From NCBI GenBank assembly GCA_012295275.1, contig CM022670.1:10860583-10924582 (forward strand): a stretch of DNA of 64,000 nt. The letters are read 5' to 3'. The notes under the pieces were generated by a model. It was not told the DNA's origin. It saw nothing but the letters and a program-made list of their open reading frames with translations, and did not search any database. The stretch's first letter is position 1, and every line of letters begins with the position of its first letter. This document shows, one piece after another, positions 35,651-46,809 of this stretch. Both the position numbers and the translations under genes were made by a program. Origin of the DNA: Chrysomallon squamiferum (lineage: Eukaryota > Mollusca > Gastropoda > Neomphalida > Peltospiridae).

Positions 35651-38600
35651 CTATTTTACTGTAACACTGATTATTCTAATTTCATCGTGAGGCTTGTCAG
35701 TTTTAGGGTTTGTTTTCACATTGCTGATCGCCTGACACACTTCCATTCCCTTCACAACTCTGCCAAATACAGTGTGCTTGTTATCCAGCCAAGGCTGAAA
35801 TTAAAAAAGATATATAAATTAATGATATTAAATAATAGACAATATTGAAAAAATTAAAAAATTAAAAAGACCACTATGTCAATTATTTTTAACAAGTTCA
35901 TTTCATTAAAAGTATGAAATTAATGTGTCAGATACACATATATGTAGTTCTGTTGTTGTTGTTTTTTTTCTTCTTTATGTCTGTATATACACTTTGTTCT
36001 ATATCGGTCTACAATCTCTAACATCAAACATAATATAATCCAGCTTGCAGAGATTTCTAAATAAATGTTTTCAGCATACACTGGATTTTTCGAATATTAT
36101 TTTTGTCTCTATCATTTTAAAATACTTTTTCTATCTTTGTTTATAAAAATACTTACAGTTGGCACAACAGTAATAAAAAACTGTGATCCATTTGTGTTTG
36201 GTCCTGCATTAGCCATACTCAGAGTGTACGGACGGTCGTGTCTGAGGGAGGGGTGTAATTCATCTTCAAACTCGCCTCCCCAGATGGATTCTCCGCCCGT
36301 TCCATTACCTGTTGATTAAAGCAATCAAACTTGATTTTGTTGTCAGACAGAATTTTATATTCAACCAGTTATGCTATATTTTATAAGACTTTACGTGTGT
36401 CTGTGAGTGTTTGTGGAGAAGAGGTAGCCACAGTTTATTTATGTAACTAAATTATTTATTTAAAAACAAGGTTATATGAATTCGGATATAATCAAAATAA
36501 CACCCTGTCTGTCATCCAGTTTAACTTCTGGTTATACATTATTTACTTATATACTGTAAGCCAAATATGACTTAATTACTGTAATTAATACAGTTATTAC
36601 CTAAAATACAAAAGGTCTAACAAAAAAAAAAAAAAAAAAAAAAAGCATTATTTTTAATTCATGATAAAAGAAAAAGAACTTATCTACAGAAAGGATAATC
36701 ATATTTTTTTTCAAATAATGACTAATTAATTTTGCACATTTTTTATACAAATTTGTATGTGTTAAATAAATGAATTATTAATTCACAAATAAAATAATTT
36801 TATGATGTATAAAAAAATTTTTTTTAATTTTATATATTTGAAGCCATACCAAGTGGATCTCCTGTCTGAAGCATGAAACCTTTGATAACTCTGTGAAATA
36901 TGTGTCCATTGAAGTAGCCATTTCGTCCATGAACACAAAAGTTTTCCACAGTTTTGGGCATCTAAGAAATAATTAGTTTTATTTAAAATCATAATATGGC
37001 TTGAATCAACAAGAATTAAGTTCCAAACATTATATAATTGGAGGTATAATAAATTGTAAAATAAGACTAATTATAAAAATCTATAACAAATGGGTACAAT
37101 AACACAATAAGGGGCGATAATCAATGTTACATGAAAATACGCTGCAAAGTATTAGTATTTATTATTTATTCTTTGTTATTCCAAATGCAGTTATTATGAA
37201 GCTGATACCAGTTATATCTTTTAACACCACCAGATTCATTTGTATAAACATTTAAAAAATCAGTTCTTTTTGAATACTGTACTAGAAGTGTTCTACAAAA
37301 CAAGATTTGTTGGCTTTAAACCTTTTACATCTGAAGTGTGTTAAACAGTTGAAAGTCTACTTTGTACTATAGCAGATTTAAAAAAAGAACCATACTCTTT
37401 AGGGAAGAGTTTGCAGTGCATGTCTCCCAGTGTGGTGTGAATGATACAGGAATCAGAGACACGTGTGTAAGATGCATCCTGAAATAACAAACAGATTAGA
37501 TTACTGATGCATAGCTTCATAAAGAATAACTGTTTACAAATATCAATCCTTAACCAGAAATAAAATAAAAATGCTGTTAAAGCTTTAAATTATTCAGATT
37601 CTAAAACATATCCTAACAGTGAAAAGAAAATGAGCCAGTTACTAAAGTAAGAATGATATTATTCAGCAACCTTTGAACAGAAATGAAAGATATCTGAAAG
37701 AGAGCTTTCCAAAACCCTTGTTGTCTGTAACAGAAATCAAGAGAGTTTAAACACAGTGTACACCATCACTTTCATTCGTGATATGCATAATACTGCCTAA
37801 ACTAAAGAGAAGCTGTTATAAAATAATTAATTTTAACTGTTGTACTAACTGAAGTCATACCTGAGTGGCTGCCACCACTTCTTCTTTAGAAGGTTTCTCA
37901 TTGAACACATCTCTTTCTGTGTCTGTGCTGTAAAAATACTTTCAAATGTTACTCTCATGCGAAAACCATTATTCAAAGTTGCAAATTAACTGTAACAGCC
38001 AAAAACTAATGCATACAACACTAACGCTACATAAAAACATTCTGTAAAGCATTTAATATAAATGTGTTTTGGCATCTAAAAGTATAACTACATTTTGTTT
38101 CTCTAATTTATTAGTTGTGATATACATTTTTTTTTTTTACTAATAACACACTGTGTTACCTTTTAGTGTCGTCTGGTTCACGCCTTGTGAACATATAAAA
38201 CCTGTTCTTTTTGAATGCTGTGCAAAAGAGGGTGGGATCAAGATTAACATTCTGTAAAATGGGATTGTTAGCTGCAACCATTTCCACATCAATGGTGGGC
38301 TTTGTATTTTTTCTCTGATACAGCGCCAGATGAACGAATCTACAATTTTCAGGTTTACCCAGGATTCTCATCAGTCGATTTGTATGAAGATTTAACACTG
38401 CAAAAGACGAAAAAAAGAAAGGGAACTTAACTATAAAGTAATTATAGTGGATATTAATTTATTAAAACTATAAACAAATATGACAAATGATAGTTTAAAT
38501 GTTGTTCACCTTATTTAACACTATTTTTTTTAAATATCTATTAATATTTTTTATAAACTAATTTAAAAGAATAGAAAAAAAAGAATGGACTTCATTCTTT

Positions 38601-41600
38601 AAAGGGGATTTTTGTAATTATGTTTTCTTAACAGCTAATTACTGACTTTATTCAAACAAAAGTGACCAATATCTGTTTGCCAAACAAATAAACAGTTTCT
38701 ACATACCTTTGACACCCAACATTGTGGCATAAAGAAGGAAATTACCACTTTCATCAAAAACTGAAAAACCAAAATAGTTTTGCATTCTCTATTACTATAT
38801 CAGTAAGAAGACATAATATTAGAATTATGTAAATAATATGAAAAAAAAGAAATGAAAGAACTCAAACCAAAACTTTTAGCAATATAATAAATTAATTAAA
38901 TAAAAACAGAAGGTCTAAAATAAAGGAAGACTGTAAAAATGAATACTCGAATGTCTGTTTATAAAATTTCAACATGTTTATATATTAATGGTTTAGCTGT
39001 CAAAACTCCTTCAGAGAGAGGAAACTCAAAGCTACCCTTACATTAAATCATTAATATTAATAATACATTTTCTTTCATTAAGAGCGTAATATGATTTTGT
39101 ATTACAGTATTTAAGTACAACTAGTGGAAACAGTCAATAGTGATTTTAAATGTGTCAGATAAAAGAAACATTTCAAATGTTACTGATTTGTTCTGATTAT
39201 TAAATATGGAGTTAGTATAAACAACTGAAATCTGTTACAATTAAAAGAAATTCTAATGAAAAAAATCAAATCTGTTTCTATGACTGCAAAACTTAGTTTT
39301 ACCTAAATTACAGTGTGAAAAATATTCTGATTTTTCAAAATCTCTTTCTAATGCCAATCTTCTTCCAAACTCCATATTCGGTAACTGCTGTTTATCCTAT
39401 GAAAATAATTTAAAAAATTTAAACCTTCAGATGTCATTTTTTTGTTTGTAAAATGCATACTGATTACATTTAAACCACATTTATTTTTTCTAGCTGGAAA
39501 ATACATTTAATGTGAAATGAATAAAAATAAAAATAAATAAATTACCTGTTGAAGTTGTGTGAAATGTTTCAGAGATTCATCCAACACTTTGCTCAGTTTG
39601 CCAGTTACAAATTTGAATATTCTCACCTGAAATAAAGTTTGGCACAAATCAAAAACAACACAAAATAAATAAAAAAAAAACAAAATATATCACTCAGGTT
39701 GTATTTGTTTGCTGCCACATATCCAGATAAAATTAGTTAGAACATTATCACTTAACATAGTATACGAAGAATAAGTAGTAAATGTAAGTAGGTGGTTTAA
39801 AAGGTTACCGGACCTGTAACTGTAGAATCATTTGTTAATCAGCTGTAAAAATGATTTTAGTAATCAAGTTGTTGATAAGGATTTGCCAATGATCAATCAG
39901 ATTTAATTATTATATAACCAAAAACAAAAATTACAGTTTATTCATGAAAAATATACAAAATATAGCTTGGTTAGATAAACCTTAGTGGTGTTTATTTATT
40001 TTTATTTTTTCTGCAAGCAATGCTACCCCAAAGTTCAGGATTGAGAATCCTCATAAATGACATGATTTTTTCTTTTTGATTTTATAGAACACAACCAATT
40101 ACCATATATTAATGTATTTAACATTTTTCTTATAAAACACATTTAAAAGTTTAATACTCAAGACATATTTGTATTGTTAATAAAACTCCTTTACCTTCCT
40201 GTCTGTTGCCAAAGTTGCCATTAATTTTCCATTATGAGAAAATGCAACACTCACTGGTATTGTTTTACACTGCAAAAAAAAAAAAAAAAATAAAATAAAT
40301 AAATAAATAAATGAAAAATAATAATAATAATAAATAAAAAATAAAATAAAAAATAAAATAAATAAATAAAATCAGATAGTGAAATACTTTAATGCTCTTT
40401 TGGTTTGCTGTTTATCAAATTACAAACCTGCAAAGCAGAAGCTATAATAATACTTGTCAAAATTAAAAATTAAAATAATTATCACTTAATACCAGTCAGT
40501 ACATTGTTCAGTTTATATTTGTTAAAAAACAAAAAACAAAAAACAAACCTTCACAAATTCATAAAGATCAGTATCAAGTTTGTAAGACCACTGGACACTT
40601 TTAGGAAACTGGTAGTCAGTCTTTGGCCCTGTCCAGTATTCCAGCATTCCACTTGTGTCGACAGAAACAGCAACCTCAAATACAGGGTTATACTGAAAAC
40701 ATAATTACACAATAAATTGTTTGTTGAACCAAACAAGTGGAAAAATACTGAAAATCAGTCCTGTCAAATTTATGTTGACTAACTGAATTAAAGTCTAGAT
40801 TTAAATGGAATTGTTATATTTGAATATATATTTTTAGTAACATTTTTAATGTCTGTATGAGCATTTTTGAAAGAAATAACTGGCAGCAGTAATACCAGTA
40901 TTAGAAATGTGAGAACTGCTTTAATGTGAATGTGTTTAAATTGTAACAATATAGATGTGATGTTTTTATGTTAATCTTTCAGTTTCATCTAGTAATTAAA
41001 TATTAAAACATATTTAAATTATCTGTAGTCAAAAAAACCCACAAAAATCTTTACAGGTAATTAAAGACAGGTTCTGACTTTGTTAAATTCTAAAATCATT
41101 TCATACTGAAAAACAAATAATTTGTGGAGGATTATACACACATTTTACTCATACATAAACATATATTTTTAAAAATCTTTTAAACTGCTATTTTACTCAT
41201 ACTGTTTTTTCACCGATGTTGAAACCACTCCATGGCAGAGTTAATTAAAAGTTTAATTAATAAAAAGAAATAAAATTAAAAAATAACCTTTATTAATGTC
41301 ACTGGTTTGTGGTGTAATCTGTCCAGGGTGTGCAGAGGTGTTGCATTTCCCTTACCATCATAGACTCGGATAACAGAACTTTCCTTCTCTGAGCTACAAA
41401 CAAACATTAAAAGTGATTTTAGGTATTATTACCATCATCAAGCTGTTTCGACATTTTATTTATTTATTGTAAATACAACAAACTGATGATAGTTTAAACA
41501 TTACAATCATATGAGTAAATAATACAGACTCTCACTCACAATTAATACAGTTGTTAGTCATCTGCATTTTACATACATTTACTAGATTTGATGAAAATCA

Positions 41601-43304
41601 GATATATTAAAGTAAAACATTTTAAGCATAAGTTCCACTCTTTAAAAAAATAGGTAATAAGAAAGTTCATGATCATGCTAATATTTTTATTTAAATAATA
41701 AATAATAAAAACATTATATATATCAAGCATGGAAAACTGAAATTGTTTTTAACTATAAAGTTTAATGAAAAATTATATATTACATTGCAAGTGCAGAAAT
41801 TGCATCACCAGCAGCAAATATCCAGCCACAACACAAAGGCTCATAACCAAGTTTCAGCATGTTGATCATATCTGAAACAGCACAAATTAAAATTTAAAAA
41901 AATGCGAAAAATGAAAATAATTATGGAATTTAAATCATTAACATCATAAATACAGTTAATACATTATTTTTATCTGATTATTTTTTGGTAATATATATAT
42001 TTTTGGCACTTACCAAAATTAACAATGTCAAACACTTTGGCAGTCTTGTCATCTGAGATAGAACAACAGAATTCTCCATTTGTGCTCACAGAAAGATCCT
42101 GAATATTACCTTGAGTAATAAAAAAATTAAATTAAAAAATTTAAAAAATTAAAAATAATAAAAAAAAGGATTATGTTTGTGTTTTTAAAATCATACAATA
42201 GAATATATCACCTATTAGAGAGTTAAAAAAAAGAAAAAAGAGATATATTATTTTAAATATGAAATAATTTTTATGATTATAATGATAAATATAAATAATA
42301 ATAATTAATAAATAATTAAGTAAATATATATATATATATATAGACACCTATATTAAACTATATTTTAATTATTGTTTTACCAAGATGGCTCCTGAAGTGT
42401 TTAACAAATTCTATTCCACATTCATCTGTTTTCTTCCAGAACTTTAAATGACCATCCTTACTTGCTGTGATAATAAAATCAGATCTGAAATAAATTTTAA
42501 ATATTATGAATTTTTACTTATTCTTATATTTCATTTGAATGTTGGGAAATATTAATAAATTCAAATATTTAAAAACTGATAATACACCTATCTATTAATA
42601 TCTTGGATGAAATGAAATATAGTGATTATCTCAGATACAATGAGGTTTGATTACCTCAATTTTAATTGCCATTTGTTCAAAATTTATATATATAAAGTTT
42701 CATTACACAGAATACTTATTACCAAACTGTAAACTTTATGAAACATGTATATGTAAATGCACATGACGTTACTGTAATCTCACTTGGCGACAGCAACATG
42801 GGTAAGCACATCACGGTGCATGTAACTTTTCTCATAATATTCTGCATTGGGAAGGTTGTCCAAATAGATTTTCTCAAAATCTAAAACTGAAATAAAAATT
42901 TAAAAAGCAAATCTTAATGCAATCATTATGAAATAAAATACATGTGTCTCTCCTCTCTTTATAAAAATTAAATAAAACCTAAAAAGGTGGTGATTATTAA
43001 GTATATTGCATAGTCTATAGGCATATAACATTATGATTATTAATCATCGTTCATATTTTGTTTGTTGTAAGGGCTTCAGCATAGGTAATCTTTATTGAAA
43101 AAATTACCCAATAAACAGTGGACTAACTACAGTTTTAATGGTAACAGAATATAATCTAGCAAAGTGGGATGAATTAGTGAATTAGTGAATACCTTTTCTT
43201 TTCTTCGGTTTTACAGCTTCATCTGGCATTGGTCCTATCCAGTTGTTATCATCAGGTATGTTTTCTTCATTGTCTTCAAGTGGCCGTTTCTCTTGTGTTG
43301 ACAT
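35651..43304 (-). CDS. PPWD1: PPWD1 homolog, WD40-repeat peptidylprolyl isomerase (17 exons, one frame break)
   Basis: PPWD1 is a nuclear cyclophilin found in spliceosomes. Exons in transcript order: 43193-43304, 42784-42886, 42381-42484, 42014-42109, 41784-41871, 41288-41393, 40549-40692, 40195-40269, 39546-39626, 39303-39396, 38707-38760, 38160-38397, 37861-37927, 37396-37478, 36850-36961, 36157-36308, 35651-35794; about 617 residues (human 646). WD repeats fill about residues 75-310 ([43 protein letters not shown]). The cyclophilin domain starts near 462 and keeps the isomerase residues: Arg, Phe, Met, Gln in [13 protein letters not shown]; Ala in MANAG; Phe in SQFFITV; Trp, Leu, His in [11 protein letters not shown]. 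Exon 15 (36850-36961) lacks one base near 36952-36955, where CPKTVENF needs five A and the genome has four. Confidence 0.95.
39774..39976 (+). repeat. Dispersed repeat, copy 1 (PPWD1 intron)
   Basis: About 200 bp in the intron at 39627-40194 align with copy 2 at 43490-43695 in the same orientation. Shared words include GCCAATGATCAATCAGATT and ATAACCAAAAACAAAA. There is no clear inverted terminal repeat, tRNA-like head or reading frame, so the class is unknown. Confidence 0.75.
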
Positions 43305-43489
43305 TTTTAATAAATGATCGTTGTCTTGTTATTATAATTTGAAATTGGGTTCTTCGAAAAGGCTTAGGTAATATCAAATCTCGCACTTACTTCGTAATTA
43401 CTTGCAAGAGTCAGTATGGTATAAAACACCAACCTCTAATCATAGATGTAAATTTCAGAGGTTTATAACTTTTCGCGCGGTGAACAGGA

Positions 43490-43695
43490 AGTAGTAATTG
43501 TAAGTAGCCGATTTAAAAGGTTATCAGACCTGTAACCGTAACATAATTAGTTAACGAGTTGTTATAATGATTTCAATAATCGACTTGTTGATAAAGATTC
43601 GCCAATGATCAATCAGATTCAAATCGTAAATCGTTACATAACCAAAAACAAAATATTGTTTATCCATGAAAAATCTACAAAATTTAGTTTGATCT
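43490..43695 (+). repeat. Dispersed repeat, copy 2 (PPWD1/PCBD promoter)
   Basis: This is the partner of the copy at 39774-39976, in the same orientation. Similarity starts at AGTAGTAA and runs to the A-rich stretch after CATGAAAAAT. Small indels separate the copies, so this is an old repeat and not a recent duplication. Confidence 0.75.
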
Positions 43696-44056
43696 GACAC
43701 TCTTTGCCGGTATTTTATTCATACTAAAATAGTCACATCTCTGTTTATATTTTCTGTAAAGCAGCATAATGAGACTAATTATTCTTATTTGCGTATCTAT
43801 TACATTTACAACCTTATTTCCATCAACAAGTTACATTTAAAACTGATCAAATGTGACACTGAAATTTGGTAACTACATTCTTTATACATTTAACACAAAT
43901 GAGAAAAAAATGTCAGAGGAATAAATATCGTAAAGTTTAACCTGCATATCCGGACAGAATCGGACACGAGTAACATTTTTGTACATTACACCGGGAAGAT
44001 CAGCTGGATGAGGAGCAAACTAATTCAGTCATTATCTGCGCCGGCTCGTTTACTTT

Positions 44057-44074
44057 ATGTCAGGAGAGGATTAA
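44057..44074 (+). promoter_or_regulatory. Upstream mini-ORF in PCBD 5' UTR
   Basis: ATG followed by four codons and TAA ends five bases before the PCBD start codon, in a different frame. Such a short upstream ORF could lower or tune initiation at the main start. The effect is inferred. Confidence 0.45.
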
Positions 44075-44079
44075 AGAAA

Positions 44080-46668
44080 ATGGTAATTTGCATTTCACGT
44101 TAATTTTTAAAATTAGGAATTTGTGCGGAAAATAATTTCGTAATAGACTGCAGAGTCATCAAATTTATCGTTCAGGTATCCCGCCCCATTTCCCCGAGTC
44201 CTTTGCAGGTGAAACACCGAATTAATCATTATAATAATTTTGGATCAAATTAAAAGTATCGACAATTCATAATTACTATTTTTTCTTAATAACAAACAGT
44301 TTGTTGTGAAGTATAAAGTATAGAGACTGGGCGCATTTAATATTAAAAATAAAATTAAGGTGATGGTGTTGTATTTTATGATGAAATTCCGAATAGAGTT
44401 GTCCTTCTTGCCATAAACAGAAAAGAAATGTGAACTTGACGCATCTCAATATTTTAAAATATTAAAATTTTTAAATTTCAAAAATCATATTCAGTATTCT
44501 TAAAAAGTTTAATTAATATTTATCATGCATATGAATCACATGATCATATTATTTAACTATTATATCTTAAATAAATTTATATTTTTAATTTATTTAAATT
44601 ATTTATTTTTAATATCTAATAAGTAATAATTATGTTCACAGATATATGTTATATAATTTGCTTGATATATTTTGTTACTGGCTGTAGATATAAATGTATT
44701 GATATTACAAACACCTCTTAGATGACAATTATAATCTTTTAAGAATTCAGGCCATTTCTATGAATAATGAAGTATATACTCTTTTTTAATTAACGATATT
44801 TGAATTTAGTATCATAGATTCTTTTTATACATTTGTTTGATTTTCAGGCAACAGAAGCAAAGCGAGCAAAACTTACTGATGAAGAACGAAGTAAAGTTCT
44901 TGATCCACTGAAAAGTGCTGGCTGGTCTACTTTTAGTGGACGTGATGCTATATACAAGGAATTTCTCTTCAAAGATTTTAATCAGGTTCATTGTTATTCT
45001 GTCTAAAACAACACACCAGTCCAATATTCATGACATTAACAAGGCTTTTTAATACATAATCCATGATTCATATATATGTATTAAGCAAAATCTATCATTA
45101 AACTAAAAGGTTATTCACTGCAAACAAAAATATAAATTGTACATACAGTTGAATATTTAAGTGTTACATGAGACTGCAACATTTTCTCCAAATTATTATT
45201 AACTATTTCAAAGAACTGTGGAAAGAAAAAAAAAGAATCATATTTAAGTCCTAATATTATCCCCATTTCAAATTTTCAAATTATAAAAAATTTGTTGAGA
45301 GAAATAAAAATAAATCATATTTACATAATTACACTCTACACAAATGTATTTTGAATACTGTAAATTTTTAAATTAAGGTCTTACTACAACTTTCAGGAAT
45401 GTATTGCAGGGTATCAGTTAACAAATATTAGTTGTTGTGCAGTGATTACTTGGTATTAATTAGCATTGTACAAAATAATTTTTATTACTGAGCAAAAATG
45501 TGCTATTTGTTAAAGAACAGAAAGCATCCTTTGGTATCAGATGTATCTAGAAGTTAAAAACAAATTCTAATCCAAAATATGCACAATTTGTAAATAAAAC
45601 CACTTTTCTAGCTTTGCTGGTATCACATATTAATTTTTTATTTTTCTTAAATACTACCAAAACCAAAAAACAAAAGCAAAACCAAACACAACACAACAAC
45701 AACAAAAAAGAAAATAATAAACAACAACAACATAAAAACAAAAAATAAAAAAGATTCAAACAAATTAAAATGTTTTAATGTAGTAATTGAAATAACACAG
45801 AAGTGTTGTTTAATAGATTTTATCTGAAATTACAGGCTTTTGGCTTCATGACTCGGGTAGCCCTGTTGGCTGATAAGATGGATCATCATCCTGAGTGGTT
45901 TAATGTGTACAACAAGGTAACGTTATCACAGCAAATTCATCATCAAGTTCATTACATAAGATGACACTGCAATATGTGCAGATATGTAGCATAAGTGATT
46001 CTTAATACAGTAAAAGTTTTAACAAAACAAACTGAAAATAAAAACCTGTACTGTCAATTTTTTTAACCTTCTGTTCAAGTTTGATAAACATAATAATCTA
46101 TATTTTATATCAGCAAAAATGATTTTGTAACATTTCACTGTAAAACAAAACAGTTTAAGTATAATAAGATAAATTAATAAATCTTTAAGCAGTTTAAAGG
46201 GATTGTAGTATTTTAACATACTTCAACAATCGTAGACTTCAGTGTAATGTAAAATGATCAACTTGAGTATAAAATCTGGGAATGGAAATGACATCAACGT
46301 TATCTCTTTAAAAATAAAAATGTTCTTCTTTTATTTTTTAAATTATGATTTCTTTTTAATTACAAATAATAAAAACTATAGTAGATTCGAATATTTAAAA
46401 GAAAATACTATGTTTATCTCTGTTTAACTGAATTCTCTATCTATGTGTTTCCATTCTCTTAATTCATAAATGCAGTTTAGTATTAATTAATTTTTCATTT
46501 CAGAGTCTGTTTTGTAGCATAATTAAAATGGATGCATGTTACTGATTATGATTAATTTTTCAACAGGTTCAGATAACTCTGAGTTCACATGATGTTAATG
46601 GGTTATCTCAGCGTGATGTCAAGCTAGCCACATTTATGGAGATGGTTGCCAAATCAACTAAAGAATGA
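44080..46668 (+). CDS. PCBD1: Pterin-4a-carbinolamine dehydratase (PCBD/DCoH)
   Basis: PCBD dehydrates 4a-hydroxytetrahydrobiopterin in the recycling of the cofactor of aromatic amino acid hydroxylases; vertebrate forms also bind HNF1. Exons: 44080-44082, 44848-44985, 45836-45916, 46567-46668; 107 residues (human 104). The start codon is the last triplet of exon 1 (AAAATG before GTAATT), joined to GCAACAGAAGC. Blocks seen: [40 protein letters not shown] and [16 protein letters not shown]. The active-site histidines are His64, His65 and His82. Phases agree throughout. AATAAA at 46804-46809 fits as poly(A) signal. Whether it is the PCBD1 or PCBD2 orthologue is not resolved; invertebrates often have one gene. 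Confidence 0.94.
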
Positions 46669-46803
46669 TACTCCTATAAAAAAATTATCATAACTTTCCA
46701 CAAGGACTGATAAACAAAACTCAAACTTCAACATTCATTTATTTCATTTTTGTAAAGAAGAGATGTATTTTGATGTTGGCAACTCTTATGTAGGATAGTA
46801 ATG

Positions 46804-46809
46804 AATAAA
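46804..46809 (+). terminator. PCBD polyadenylation signal
   Basis: AATAAA lies 136 bases after the PCBD stop, in a T-rich context. It is the first canonical signal downstream. Confidence 0.6.

Larger units (their letters stand above)
43305..44079. promoter_or_regulatory. Head-to-head PPWD1/PCBD promoter region
   Basis: Only 775 bp separate the PPWD1 and PCBD start codons, which diverge. TTTCGCGC (43471-43478), an E2F-type consensus, lies about 170 bp upstream of PPWD1. A 200-bp dispersed repeat (43490-43695) occupies the centre. The PCBD side is GC-richer near 44030-44060. Confidence 0.55.
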
